From positions 744,001 to 808,000 of the forward strand of contig NC_071671.1 in NCBI RefSeq assembly GCF_028554725.1: a DNA stretch of 64,000 nt. Direction: 5' to 3'. This DNA is from Zeugodacus cucurbitae. Its lineage: Eukaryota; Arthropoda; Insecta; Diptera; Tephritidae. This document shows positions 38,236-52,584 of this stretch, one piece after another (position 1 is the first letter of the stretch; every line of letters begins with the position of its first letter). The notes beneath the pieces were generated by a model, which was not told the DNA's origin, searched no databases, and worked only from the letters and a program-made list of their open reading frames with translations. The position numbers and the translations under genes were made by a program.

Positions 38236-41200
38236 GCTGTGATACGATTATAACCCGTGGACTTGGCTTGTTCTATGAGGTTACAGTGTGACTGCTGTCG
38301 CTCCGCTGGGTGCCTTTACAAATAGTCTGACAGTTGCAATGAAATTATGTGTTGTTGCCGATTCACAGCACAACAGCGGTGCTGGAGTGGCATTCGAGTC
38401 GATAATCATTTTCACATAACGGCATGCTGACAATCGCTGTGTGCCACGAAGTAATAATTAAAGTGGAAAACGAGTGTGTGTTTAAATATTATCATATTGT
38501 GCAATTAAATTGACGGTCGCTGGCGATTATTCACGCGCATTGCCATGGATATGGATATGGCTGTTATAGCGTTTCGCAAGCCACCAATCGGTCCGTCCTT
38601 TTAATCGATGCATTGCATAAAGAATTCGCGAATGCCTTGCTAACGGCCGACAGTAATAATAACTTTTCGTGTTCGAAATACAATACATAAAGCTGCTTAC
38701 TCGGCTGAATGTGAAGCGAATTGCATTTTCGATTTCATCAACCGATTAAAAATTGTGCAATAAAGCCCAGAGGTGGTTGAGAGTGTGAGATCGCCAGCTC
38801 CGATAGTCCTTGTTGAGGTTATAATTGCGTTTCATACGAAAAGCCAATTAATCGACATTAATGCGTGTTAAATATAATTGCTACGGCAACGGGAAACTCC
38901 GAGATAAAAATGCAGAGCATCGTTGCAGTTCAACTACATCATATTGGTTTGGATGTATGATCAGACCTCACATTTATTCACATTGGAATGAGATCTATGA
39001 GTTTTCCATTTGTTATTCTCACAAAAGGATGAATTATTAATTCGGAAATAATTTAAAGCGAATTATAATTAATGTGGTTCCTCAATTCCATTCAAAAATG
39101 CCGAGTTCGCTGAGCTATCAGCCAGTCGAACGAACTAAAACCCTTAGTTACCATTGCTTGAGTTCACGCCCCACCCTAATATCAATATTTTCACTGTTGC
39201 GCATGAATAATAAAAAACAGAAATACGAAATGGATACAACGAGTGAAAACAGCCAACAACCACTTGTTTGGTAGGACACAAAATATTGCGCATTTCACGG
39301 AGTGTGTAAGTCCGTGGCGGAAAATAAAAATGCAATTCCGTTATGGTAATTGAGTTAACAAGATTTTGAGAAGTAAATATTTTCGTGTTTATTTCGGATC
39401 TCTATAAATATTCATACATAATTTTTTAATTCACAATTCCGATATTGCAATTATATACGAGTGTGTGTTGAGGAAAAAACAACATTTAAATTTATACTTA
39501 AAGACCCGTGTGACTTGGATGAGCAAAGAAATGCTTACGAAAAAATTCGAATGTCTTGTTTTCATATTCTTTGGTTTAGTTAAAGTATCTTCATTGCAAA
39601 TTTAGTGACTCTCTATTTCTATTTATAATGTCTCCTAAGTTCCCTTTGGTGTTTACATACATACATACATCTATTTAGGTATGTTTGTTGGAGAAACGGC
39701 CCACTCGATACTCGAGTGCTTTATTTGTTGCATTTGTTTGTGTTTCGCTAATTATTTAATGCAAATGTGACTTCGAATTGCTTTAATGATTTAATTACCG
39801 TTATTAATCACGAAATCAATTCATACTTCGGAATTCTATGCAACCCCAGAAACAAATTTCCCTCAAGTACCAGAAAAGCAAGCTGAAATTTGTTGTTTTG
39901 TTTCTTTTTGGAGAAATCTTGAAATTCTAATGACATGAATGAGTAAATAATTGAGTGTTACTTGCTTGATTTAATTAAGATATATTTGCTTTTGAATAAT
40001 TTTCAATGACAATTCAGCAATTTCGTTATTTGTACCTTTATAAATAAATAAATTGATCTGAATCAATTCAACTCAATGTAATTCAAAATTATAATTCTTG
40101 AAAATATAATAAACGTTAGGAATAGACACATCATTAATATCTAAAATTGTATTACACTTTTTCAATTGAAGTGAGTAATTAATACTTGTTACGAGGGCTG
40201 ATGAAATAAAATCAAAGTTGCCGCATATTAAATCAGTTATTAATTCAAACAAATGAAATGCGTAACAGGAGTAGCAAAATATGGCATTTTCGGCGCATTG
40301 CGAACAGCACTTTTGCTCAATGAAAACATATTAAATGCGCCAGAGCGCCAGATTGGTGTATGTGCACCTGCATGAATGCCTAAACATAAACATATTTAAG
40401 AGCAAAGTAAATAACATTTGTATAATTAACCAACTTTTTGCTTTCGCTCCGTGCTGCCATGAAATGCCGCAAAGGTAGCTTCAAAAGTTTTTCAATTTAT
40501 CGCAATTATGCTTTTTGGCTTTATTTCGCTTTCGCATTGCAATCGCAAAAGTAGACGAAGCACGAAGCCGCAGAAGTTTTTGTGATGAGTTAAAAACTTT
40601 TCAATTTGCCGCCGAACCAATTGAGCTCATGTGTTTTGGCACAAACTCTTCATGTTTGTGAATTTGCTTTTCGAATTTAATTTTTATACACACAATTGAG
40701 CAATTAATTTAAAATGTACGAATAGGACTTCTAATGTACATAATACAGTTGGAGGGTAAGGTTGGTACATAACTCAAATACAAAAATATAAAAATAAGTC
40801 ACTTAATACACTCTAGTGTTAATTAATACGCTTTAAATCAAACCTTTTCCCTTGTCGCTAAATTTATTCTGATTTGAATAACAGACGACGAAAGTATCGT
40901 AAAAAAAAGAAATTAAAAAAAATAAAATTATTTGACTAATTTTACAGCTAACTCCAAGGCGCATTTGAATTCACGCTGCGATTTGCTCTAAGTGCGATTA
41001 GTTGGTCAACTTCCATTACCTAGAGTGCTCTTGGTGCTGCTGCTCAAAAAGCGAGTTACAAACCATAATATGGTGGATACACAGTTGTAGAAGCACACAT
41101 GCATCGTAAAATTACATTGGTCACAACGAAAACAAATTGCCAAACATATGTGAGCGCAAATGCAGAGGTACTTGCGCCGAGAAATATATGAATGTTGCTG

Positions 41201-44200
41201 TAAAAATAAGTACAACTAGCGCGAGCTGTGACCGCCACGCCTCTTTCCAATTTCGCCAACAGTGTGGCAGTGATTTTTTATTGCCGTGCGGCAGCTCATA
41301 AAATACCACATCCAACAAGAGTGGAGAGCTGTTTGCATTCCCTGTCTCCAGCAATGGTTTCCTTAGAAGAATTCGCACGCACGTCAACATCCTTCTGTAC
41401 GCGCTTACTATGTATGTACATAACACGCACTCACTTAGATCGCACACAAAACTAGTGAAAGGTCAAGCAAAGACATACGTTCAACGCCAAATAAGTCTGT
41501 TAGCGAACCTTTCATGCGTCTTTCGCGCTACCTCGCTCCGCTTGGTCCCTTTGCGCTAAGCAGCTACCCATTAAAGGCTTATTTATTTGCACCAGTTCTG
41601 CTTGGCTACCTCACATCACAACTGTGTTCACCTAATTCGTACGATGTGCGGTGCGGTTTGACCCATAAGATTAGTTGCAACTCAAATGTAACAAACCTTC
41701 GGCTGGACTACTGTTCCGCTCCACATGACAAAATCAATTGCAATAAATCAAGGCGCAACTTCAGCCAACTCACATCTTACCGGTGCTCATACCGGTTCTC
41801 ACACACAAAAGCATACACTATTATGGGTCGCATAGCATAATTCCTGATGTCCAAGCCAAAAATATATTAAAAATTAAAAAATAATAAAAATAAATAATAT
41901 AAATTGAATTATTTACTTTTAAAATCAAAAAGGAGACAAAGTGAATTGATTTCGATATTTCCACCGCAATTGAGTGAAAACTAGAGAAGTTTAATGTAAT
42001 ACAATATTGTATTTTCTATGAATACATTTTAGCAAACAATTATATAGTTTATGCTTGAGTGGGTTCTCCAATTACCGCAATCAATTATAACAAAACGAAA
42101 TAAGCAAATTCAATTTAAGTAAGTTTGCTACATGCAACCTTTAGACGTATTTTTTGTTGTTTCTTTTGAATTTTATTAGAAAGTCTATGCAATTCTGAAG
42201 CAATTAAAATGCTGCTCATACGCCCGGATGAGCATTGAACTTCAACTGCAGCATTCCAATACATTCTTATACATATTCACATATATTCAGAGAAAGTAAT
42301 AGAAATCATATTTCAAAGGTTGAAAATGTAGATTAAAAGCTCTCACAAAGAAATACTCACAGTTTGAGTGAGTTTGAGTGAGAGTCTTACCTTACGAAAC
42401 TATCAAAATCTGTACTTATATTTGAGAAAGCCAACAATTTTGCGTCCACCTCTATTTTACCTATGTTTTTCACCCACATAAGTATCGATTGCTGCTTTCT
42501 CTCTACATTCTAAAGTCTTTAGTCAAATATGCTTTAAAGGGAGCGCCCGAATTCTTGCGCTCAAATGCATTTTCCAACCGAATACGCTTCAGTGATTTTT
42601 TATTGCCTAAATTTCGCATAAATATTCGTACACAATGCAGTATTTGTACGCAACACTAAAATACGCTCACACACATGCGTGAATTGTGAAGGTAACTAAA
42701 TACAATAGCAAACGAATTTAGGCTTAATGTACTCTGTTTGCTGTAAAAAATGGTGAAATTAGCTAAATTAAACGAGTGTGTGTGAGTGGCTGAGTTCCTG
42801 AGTGTAGATGTGACATAGAGAGAAATCACCTCTTGCCAGAAGTATGTAGGTCTGGACCTGGAAAAAAGCCAAATATTATTACGAATTTTCTGACATAATT
42901 TAGAATAGCGGCTGTAGTCCGATTTCGTCCCCACATGTCCTTGCGTAAGTTCTTAAGTATGAGGTCCAGTGAAGTGATATTGTTTAAGAGTTTTTAACAA
43001 ACTAGTGCCTTAATGGAACATCATACAAAGTAAGACACAAGTGAAACTTAAAGCAAATTTACTGCCTGCTGAATTTCAAATGAATATTTAAATGTGGCAG
43101 CTGAAGCGCGTTGAGCAAAATCCCATTTTAAAAAACTTTCACCAGCAAATACCCTTCCATAAATAAATTTGTATATTTTTACGGTTGAAACAAACTCTTT
43201 TCCTCAAATTTATTCCAACACGCGCACAGATCCCGGGTGACGGGTGATGGGTGACGAACAGCTGTAGCGCCGTGCTGGACACATCGCCACTCAATCAAAA
43301 TGTGTGTGTGTGTATGTGTGTTGAAACAGACGTGTCAAATTGACGCAAAACTCAACTGTCGCTGCCGAAGTTCTCTGTGCCCCTTCAGTTACTTTCCGTC
43401 TCAGCCTCCTTTTTGCTTTCGCAGCGAAGAAGCAAGGTTTTCGCACATTAAACACGTTTTTGCAGTAAATGTAAAAGTAAAAGTAAAAAATGGCAAAAAC
43501 AACAACTACTCGTATTAAGCAGAAATCGGAAGAGGACAAATTACAAATAAATTATGCGAAAAGAAAATTATTTCCTCTCTGGTCCATCCATCAGTTTCTG
43601 CCAGCCGAAATCACCAATTTTTCCTTTCTTTATACATTTAAAGCTGTGAGTGTGCGCGTTGAAGCGGAGACAGTGGAGACAGCTTAAATTTCGTTTTCGG
43701 TTTTAAAGAGGTAACTGAGACTTGAGAAAAAGGCGAAAAGTTGAGACATTACTGAAAGACATTCGCAAAGGCGCATCACGTGCTCGGCAACCGCCATTAC
43801 AGCATGAAATCGGTGAAGTCAAAATCCTAATAAAAATTATCGTTCAAGTGTATGTAAACGAACTCATAAAGGAAAGTTGGTTGCGGCTGCCTTGCGCGCA
43901 CACAACCACTTGAGCTCACTAATGAAAGCAGTAGTCGCTGGGTCGCAAGCACAAGCACACATATCAATTAATTTTTAAGGTTATGCGCATGCAGTTACAC
44001 TTAATATGCTTAATAATGGCATACACATGTGTCGTACCAAAGGAAAAGGTGTTTGTTTATATTCACGCTTTTGCTGTTGTGCTCATTGACTTTCAAATTC
44101 AATTTCTCTAACTGCAAGCAACTACAGTCAGTCTTTAAGTATTAAGTTTAGTTGCTTAGACGCTTTAAGTCCACATGTTGCGCTGATTATGCTCAGCTCT

Positions 44201-46221
44201 CTGTTGTTGATTCATTAAAGCGGTCAAAGGCAACCACCAATGTAAAGCGTAATGAGAATGCACCAACTGCAGAGTGCAAAGTAAGAAGAAAAGCATAAAA
44301 GTGATTTTTTAAGGTATCTAATATAAGAACGGATTTTGGGTCGCCATAGTTTAATGTTACGGTGCAGGTGCGTACTGCCACTCCGCAGGAATATGTTTCA
44401 AATCAAATCACATCAATAAAGTCGCCTAACAGTAGCCAATTCTATATCGAGCATACATATTTCTAGTATATTAAGAAAGCTTTCATGTATTCTATGACAT
44501 GTTGTTCTAAGGCGATCTCCATCCTCCAACATCGAAATACTTACCAAAACAGGAGGCGAAGCGCGACCATGTTACTGACAAAGGACGTGCGATAGTTACC
44601 TATACATATACTCGAACACATTTACACTTTTAATTAAGAGAAATATTTAGAAACATTGCGCGGTCTACTTCAGATTGGTTGTCGCATGTCTTACTCACCT
44701 GAATGTTGCGTCTGTGGAAAAGTGTTCTGAAGGCATTGACGTAACTTTGCAGCAAACAATTTAATATTTAATTAATATAGCATTGCACCCAAATGTGGAC
44801 AACTTGAAGTTCTGCTCGGAATATTGCTATCTTCTACACACAAGTTATTCTTGCTTGATTTTCTTGAATTGAAAGTTTCTAATGTTGAGTAAAGAGGTAC
44901 CCTATACGCTTGAGCCGTTCTTCATTTTTAATCGCTAGACAAAAGTCTAAGAAACTTGAGGTAATATCGCTTCCGCTTCTAATATTAAGGCTTCAAATAT
45001 GCTAAGATGATAACAAATTGAGCGTATATTCGAAGAAAAATGTTATGAAATCCAAATTAAACGCCTTCGCCATGAACTTAACACTAATACGCCGTCTGCT
45101 TTGCCTGAGGTCGATTACAAAAATGTGCCGGTTTTGTTTTCATGAATGAAATGCCGAGTCAACAGGTGGTCTTCTTATATGTAGCTGCCACTGTTTTTTG
45201 CCTACCGCAAAGAATGAATGGAGATTTGTTCTGATTTTTGTCTTCAATGGCGCTCACTCCTCTCGAACAAATGTCAGCGCATGCGCAGATCTACAGTGCC
45301 CACAATTCATTCGCTTGTAAAAACTAGACACTTTTGAGGCATAGGGAGGAATTTTACAACAGAGTCTTGGAAGCTGTGCGGCAGTAAAGACATTACACGC
45401 TGTAAGAAAAAACAATTAACGAAAAATACAGTAATTACGAAACAGCGAGATTATGAAAAGTCCGTCGGCAACTTTCAATTAAAATGAAATGAAAATATGT
45501 ATGCTGAGATTCATTGCTTGTTTCCAGATTGTTCACTTCATTATTTGTAGTTCAGCAACCTTTTTGTATTAATTTCAAATAAAATCATATTTTACTACTT
45601 CAAACTAACTATGTTAAACAAATAGAGCTTGAGCACCTTTTCCTCCCAATAATGAAGTAAATCACAACAACAACGCAGAACCAGATAAAGTTATCCTTTA
45701 GGTAAACGCAATGAACTGCGATAAAATAAATTGTTTACTTTGTTAATTTTTTTAGAAGGAAAGTTTAATCGAACTTTCGCGCTGCCCCAAAAGAAATACT
45801 TGTTAAAGTCAATTCATCTTACAGAAAACAACAACTCTAAGTGGAAAAAAACAGCTGAGGTAGTGAAATGCAAGAAGCTAATGGTGGACATGGAAACTGC
45901 ACAGAGGGGCTATAGGTTTCTTTGTTTCCTTTACTTCATAGCAGTATGCAATTACTAAGAACTGCAGGCTGAAAAACTTTGCCAATTTTCAAACAAATAG
46001 TTTCGCAAAAAATATTTATATTGGCGATTTTTCACTGCTTTGATTTCCTTGGACTTCTTCGTATTTTTCTTATTAAACAGACAATTTGCTCTTCTTCATA
46101 CTTTTTCCGCGAATGAAAGTATTAAAATGCTTACAACTTTGTTGTGAACTAAAATGAAAACTTAAAAATAACTTATGCTTAAGCAAAGCGCTGTATTGAA
46201 GCGTGGGGCTTACGTCAGTAT
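38236..46221. other. 8 kb intergenic region, no gene supported
   Basis: AT-rich DNA upstream of GrG with short simple repeats. Open frames such as 41514-41840 (+) and 43291-43539 (-) have no recognisable motif, and flanking sequence does not suggest spliced partners. A CAAT/TATA-type promoter for GrG was not identified. Confidence 0.5.
43301..43320. repeat. (TG)n microsatellite with one interruption
   Basis: TGTGTG run broken by a single TGTA unit. Confidence 0.85.
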
Positions 46222-46912
46222 TTTTATACCCTGAACAGGGTATATTAAGTTTGTCACGAAGTTTGTAACACCCAGAAGGATGCGTCGGAGACCCTATAAA
46301 GTATATATATAAATGATCAGTATGTTGAACTGAGTCGATTTAGCCATGTCCGTCTGTCTCTCTGTCTGTATATATACGAACTAGTCCTTCAGTTTTTAAG
46401 ATATCGTTTTGAAATTTTGCAGATGTTATTTTCTCTTCAAGAAGCTGCTCATTTGTCGGAACTGCCAATATCGGACCACTATATCATATCACGATGGGAA
46501 TCAAGGACTTGTATGGAAAACTTCCGCCTTTTACTACATATCTTCATGAAATTTGGTGTGAGTCCGAAAAAATTGTTGAGATCGGTTAACTATAGCATAT
46601 AGCTGCCATACAAACCGAACGATCGGAATCAATGGCTTGTATGGAAAATTCTCGCATTTGACGTGGTACCTTCACGAAATTTGACATGGATTACTGCTTA
46701 AGGTAATAATGTAATCTCCGAAGAAATTGTTCAGATCGGTTCACTATAACATATAGCTGCCGTACAAACTGAATGATCGAAATCAAATGCTTGTTTTTAC
46801 TTACTTTTTCTTACGTCTTTAGATTTGCTTAAACACATAGTTACTAAAAGAAATGCACCTGTGAAGGGTATATTAGCTTCGGTACAGCCGAAGTTAACGT
46901 TTTATCTTGTTT
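46222..46912 (+). mobile_element. DINE-1 / mini-me-type (Helitron-related) non-autonomous element
   Basis: About 690 bp. It opens with a perfect 9-bp inverted repeat (TATACCCTG, two-base spacer, CAGGGTATA; 46225-46244). It then contains a conserved dipteran module (GGAGACCCTATAAAGTATA), a (TA)n tract near 46300, a GTCY tract at 46348-46369 (GTCCGTCTGTCTCTCTGTCT), and at least two diverged internal repeats around ATATAGCTGCC(A/G)TACAAAC (near 46600 and 46755). Near the 3' end is a 6-bp-stem hairpin (CTTCGG-TACAG-CCGAAG, 46877-46893). The (TA)n plus (GTCY)n arrangement is the diagnostic mini-me layout, later placed with DINE-1 Helitron relatives. There is no coding capacity. Confidence 0.8.
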
Positions 46913-47972
46913 ATAGAAAAAACGATATCTCAACTGGGAGAACTGATGACAAAATAATTAACACTATTTTGGCTTTTTGTGTATGTGTTCCCTTTTGGAG
47001 AAATAAATGTCTCAATAGTTCCAATGTATGTACATTAAAACCTTAAGGAAGTGATTGTTCCGTCAAATTCCTTTTACGGAGTTGCCACTGCTTTTAAAAA
47101 AAGAGGCATGAGTGAGATAAAAATTCAAATTTTTGCAATTTGCGTAAAACAAAGCCAACGAAAACAAAACAAAATTTAAATTTTCACCAAACAGCGCGAA
47201 TCTCTTTTGTCGAAAGGACTAACAAATTGCTATCATTCGCACCTCCAGGCCCCTCTAGGCTAATAATTTGAGCGCAAGTACGGCCGCAAATGCATAGTTG
47301 AATTCAACAAATCGCCACACATTTCACATAAATATGAACTCAGGCCCTTTTGTGGTCGCCATAGTTGGCTTGAAATTTGCCAAATTATGCTAAGAAGGAA
47401 ATTTGTGTACAAATGAGTGCATAAAGGCTGAGTGAGTGTACTTGTGCGCCAAAGAGAGTTCAAAATTACACATTTTGCATATGTGCGAATGCGAATATCA
47501 TCAGGTCCTTTTGTTCCGCACGCGCTTTGTGTATTTGGGTTATTTATGCGCGTGAAAGTCAACAAACAAAAGTAGGATGAGAAATTGCCACCAAGGCTAT
47601 GCTTCGTCACTCACGTGCGCGTATTGCATAATGAGGCACTAGATGAAGCGCCAACTATTGCTATTTATCTGTTTATATTATTTGAGTTATGAATTCAAAA
47701 CAAAAACTATTCAATCCTACGAATTTATGGAATTGAACTCGAAAAGCTTCAGCATTTACGCAAATCCAATTAACGCATAATTCAATTCAGAATTTCTAAT
47801 CAATCTTAATTATCGAAAGCTGTTTTCATACCAAACAATGTAAATACAAATGAGCTGTTCGTTATTAGAACGGATAAATTCGAATTTTGAAGTACATAAA
47901 ATTGGCATCTGCCAGTCCATCAGCTCTAATATATGAAGCAACCGACAGCGTTTGAACATGAATTCTTAAAAT

Positions 47973-47989
47973 ACACACACACACACACA
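47973..47989. repeat. (AC)n microsatellite
   Basis: Run of about eight AC units. Confidence 0.9.
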
Positions 47990-48468
47990 TTCGATGATGA
48001 TTCGTGTATTTATGCCGTTCACTGGTTTGCATTTTTTTAATTATGAAGGCACCTATTTGTAACACGTGTACTGGCGAAATCACTTGAAAATGCTGCTCGT
48101 TGCAAAGTGGTTGTAGATGAAGCCTCAGCAGAAAATCGAAACTCGACAGGTTTCTGCGAAACCTCATGCAGAAGCGAGTTCATCACTCGTGCCGAACTGT
48201 GCCGTCGCTAATCAAAAGCCACCGGCGCACATTTAACAATCCATCGAGGTGAGTAAGCACAAGCGTGTCAGGCAGCACACCGCGGTGGCTCCTTAGCAAC
48301 TCATCGGTACTCCTGCACTGCTCATTCCGCACAATAGCAGCCTTAGGCGCCACAGGCAGTCGGACAAATTAGATAAGCGACAGGCAAGCTATCGGCGTAT
48401 GCCTTAGCTGCTGCTGTTAATTGATCGATCGCTGTGATTGTGCGCCCCCCTTCCCTCTAGGTACCTAG

Positions 48469-48483
48469 GTGTGTGTGTGTGTG
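48469..48483. repeat. (GT)n microsatellite
   Basis: Run of about seven GT units following TACCTAG. Confidence 0.85.
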
Positions 48484-51105
48484 CAGAAATGCGGCTTCCC
48501 TCGAAAAATCTGCCTTGCTTTCTTCGGAATTTCAGCAAATTTTTGGTTTTTGGTGTGAAGTGCCATCGGCGATTGTGCCGCTGCAACATGAGCAAGTAAG
48601 ATGGCGGTAAGCGGTGGTAGAGTTGCTGTCACAATAAATCACTGGTATTAACTCGATATGGAAATGATTGGCATAATTACTGAAATTCGGGTTTCACCGA
48701 CATTATGTAGCAACTATATTGCATCATCAGAGCAACAATTCAATTAATTAATTCTTATTTGCCTTATATTGAGGCTGTGTGTAGTGCAAGCTGAGAGCAC
48801 AATTTCTGGTCAATTCAATATGTTCTGACGTTCGAAAGGCTATGGTAGAAACTTCTCTAGTTTTGGCTTTCTATTGGCTTGTGAACTAATTAAAGTGCAA
48901 TTCGGCTGCCTTTGATCGTTCATTAAATTAATAACATTGTAAGAAATCACAAGAAAATCATTACAAAATTAAAAGGAAATAATGCCGGTATTGATTACAA
49001 CGTTGTTAGTTCAATTTTGGGATTTTAAAGCCGAATAAGTTCATGCTTTAATTCCAAAATTTTGTCAGTAATTTAAAGCAAACATTTTAGGTAAAATTTT
49101 CAAGTTTTCTCATTTCATGCAGCACTGCTAACAGGAAGGAGCAAGAAACAGTCGAGTACTAACTTTTTCATATTTATAATGTTTTTGCTTAAATATTATT
49201 TTTGCCGAATATTTTTTTCAAGTTACAAATTGCTTGAACACGGTAACGAAATGCGCACCTCCATTGGGAAATTAAAGATTCTATGTTTTGCTTTTTAGCG
49301 ATTTCGCACGCCGAATGCCTGTCAGTTGAAGTTAAAAATGAAATATGAGCGGAAAGCGGAAACAAAACAGACGCATTCATATTAGATATAGCTGCAAGCA
49401 CAATTCCAAGACAAATAAGTTAATTCTTAAAATAATGAATTAACTGCGCCAACAACAGCAAGATTTTAATTTGATTCAAAATAAATGTGCAATTTGGGAT
49501 AAATGTAAATGGGAGACATTATAGATTAATAGACAACCATTTAAGTTTATATGACTGAAACGAAGTTAAGCACACATTTTACATCCATTCTCAGCACTCA
49601 TCGAACCAAAAGTCACTTATACGCCGCGCTCACCGCCACAATCATACTTCGCATAAAAATGTTGCTCATACGCCCCAACACACCGCAAGGTAAACTACTG
49701 ATAATTGTTTAAACAAATTTTTTTCTCACTACTGCAGTTTTATTTCCTAGCAATTTTCCAGCTATATGCCATTCTTTTCCAATTAACTCAGTTTTCAGTT
49801 GAAGCCACTTCGCAGCATTATTTTCTAGGAATTAAGGAAAGTGTGTTTAAAGTCTTTATTGCAAGCAAAGACCCCTTTCAGGTAATAAGGCTCGTTCAGC
49901 GCAAAGTGTGCATAGAAGACAAATACTCTGTCACTTATGTTAAACGCTGTGAAAAATGATAACGGTCTTTTCAGACACCTTTTCAGTCAAACGAACTCTC
50001 CTCTCACCTTTTTCTTTTCCATTCAGCGCTGGCGGCAACCCTTAACGATTGTTTTGAAATTCTGCAAAACATATAAGCACAACAATGTAAACTCATAAGC
50101 AGCTGATTGATTACTGGAAATCGTTTGTGCGTTCGCTTATCAGCCTCCAAGCGCAACTCTAGTCCATGAGTAGGCAGGAGAGTAATGTTTGGAAGAAGCT
50201 GCTTTAATATGAAAACCAAAAGGTTATTTGCAGTTTTCATAGCTTTCTCTTCAGCACTTCTTGGACTACTTGCACTGGTTGTATAAATATTGCCAATATG
50301 TATACGTTTTTACGCACATACACCTATAAATCAGTCGGTCCTAATTACACATATGGCGCCGATAATCTAACAGGTACTGTCTTCACTTTAAACTTAATCA
50401 AGTCTTTGCGCAACAAACTGATACTAATTATTTATATTTATTTTTTAACCAATTCTCAAATAACTTAATCTGATTTCATACATTTTTTGACTACCATACC
50501 AACATGTAGTCCACTAAAATGCTCAAAGTGAATTTTCGACGTTTTTCAACTCTAAATTCTTTAAGTTAACTAGTCAATCATTCAACTGTTGCCATTGGCA
50601 TCAAAAATTACAACAACAATAGCACGTGTTACAATTATTAAATATTGGCTTAGCACCTAACCTAGCACCTAACAGCCACTTTTGGCCACTTAATCGTATA
50701 CTAGAAATTTCGTTTGAAAAGTTTCGGAAAGTGATATATTTTGGTACGAGCATACAGAGCATTGAATAGATATATACCCAAATTATATGTATATTGGTTT
50801 ATATCGGAGTGGAACAGAAGCTATGTACGAATATAGGCTGTTCCCAGCTATACCATCGAGTTTCTCAAACAAACCCGTTCAATATGATTGAGCTCCACTT
50901 GATATCCGTTGTTCCACCAAATGGTTAAATATATCGACTGTTTACTGAATTTAACACTCTTCTGTTCTGTTCTAGCGGCTGTCAGACTAGTCGTGCTTAG
51001 CAGACTGTGTTGTCAAGATTATCACGCCAAGATATCAATGCAGCGCAACTCATCAACAAAAGTAGCCGGCCATTAAGTGAACTAATTGCGTTTCTTCGAT
51101 GAATT

Positions 51106-51113
51106 TATATAAG
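51106..51113 (+). promoter_or_regulatory. TATA box of GrH
   Basis: TATATAAG 54 bp upstream of the GrH start codon, with a CCAGTC initiator-like sequence about 25-30 bp downstream (near 51134). This spacing matches a standard insect TATA-Inr promoter and implies a very short 5' UTR of about 25 nt. Similar clear boxes were not found for the other receptors. Confidence 0.55.
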
Positions 51114-51159
51114 TTAGGAGCGCTGGCACGCACCAGTCGTCATAGCGCGCTCGTCAGTC

Positions 51160-52431
51160 ATGTATCGCATTACGTATTGGGTACTTTATGCTCACCAGTG
51201 TTACTCGCTCTTCCTGGGCATATTGCGTTTCCATTATGACTTCATCAACAACAAAGCGTACACCACGAGTTTCATCACTTATTACAGCGTTGCCGTGAAT
51301 GTGCTGACTTTGACGTCGTTGCCTTGGATCTACTACACCGCTCTACACACATTGTTACAACACGAACGCGTAGGCCTGCTCGTCCTCTACATGTTCATAG
51401 CGACCAAAACGCTGCGCTTGCTGGCCGTGGCACTCGCCATCGTCTACAATTGGCAGCGGCGTTGCGAGATTCTGGCGGTAATACGCTCCATCAATCACCT
51501 GCGTTGGCATTACTTCTCGCGCTACGCAGTGCCGTACGTGTGGCAGCGGCGCTTCGAGTTGAAAATCATAAAAAATGTGCTTGCCGGTGTACTGGTGGAT
51601 GTCTCAGGGCTCATTACAGTGTTTTACGCATATGAGAATCGGATGAGTGCGTCCTTCGTTATCAGCAACGTGTTGTTCTCTCTCATCTCGAATATATTGT
51701 ATTTGATTATGAACCAGTACTACTTCGCCTTACAAACCGTTATACTCTTCGGCAATATGTTGAATCACCAATTGAGTGATATTATGAAATCGGCGGAATT
51801 TGTGGCAGAACTCCGTTACCATCGCCGCCTCCGAACGCAACTCAAAGCGCGTTGCCTCATACTGAGCCGCGAGCTGGACGAATTGGCGTCGGTGCATAAA
51901 GAGCTGCAACGCTTGGCCCTAACCATAAATGACATTTTGAAGTGGCAAGGTATGGGCGTGCTGATCAATATGTTCATTTTCAACATCTCCTTAATATATA
52001 CTTTATGTGCGATGCTGTGGGCCGGTGAGTTCACAATAAGCCAATCGGACTGGGTCGCTGTGTTGCTGGGCATCTCATACGTGGTTTACATAGTGGACGT
52101 GTTGGACTTTGTGGGTGCGATACTTGAGCACATCAACGTTTTTCAGAGGACCTCTTTAGATTTGGCGCAGCACACTTCCCTGCCGCTGATGGACACGCAG
52201 TTCGAACGAAGTGTGAGTAAAACCTTTAAATATTAACTCGAGTGAAGCTGAACACTGTCTATAACTACTCCTTAGATAGAGAAATTCCAACTTCAACTGT
52301 CGATAAACCAATATCGACTGAGTATGCTGGGATTATTTGAATTCAACAGCGAATGTGCGTTCTCAATGTTTGCTTCGGTGGTGGTGAACTCTGTTTTAAT
52401 AATACAGTTTGACTACCAATATTTCCATTAG
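51160..52431 (+). CDS. Gustatory receptor GrH (7TM Gr family), two exons
   Basis: Exons 51160-52212 and 52276-52431; 63-bp intron, phase 0 (donor GTGAGT after ...QFERS, acceptor CTTAG before IEKFQLQL). 402 residues from an ATG. The N-terminus (YSLFLGILRFHYDF) closely parallels GrA (YSLAFGLLRFEYDF), and the last exon ends SVLIIQFDYQYFH, as GrA ends SIIIVQYDYKNF. GrA and GrH are therefore one subfamily, though separated by about 25 kb and the other six receptors. Layout resembles Drosophila Gr36/Gr59-type receptors as I remember them; bitter-type role inferred. A dead LINE fragment begins about 150 bp after the stop. Confidence 0.9.
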
Positions 52432-52584
52432 AACCAGAAGACCACATAGATAGAACAAAGCAGTTACTACGCACATTTTGGAGAAACATCTTTCTCAAGC
52501 TAATTTTAGCTGACGTCTCCCCGCTCTCCGTACAGAATTTCTATATAAATATATGCATCCATCTAAATATTGGATGTATATCAT

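Larger units (their letters stand above)
46913..51159. other. 4.2 kb intergenic region upstream of GrH
   Basis: No gene recognised. It contains (AC)n at 47973-47989 and (GT)n at 48469-48483. The last ~60 bp hold the GrH promoter elements listed separately. Confidence 0.5.

Noticed and set aside
41514..41840. 108-codon plus-strand frame in the Gr gap
   Set aside because: No hydrophobic pattern of a receptor and no motif; likely chance.
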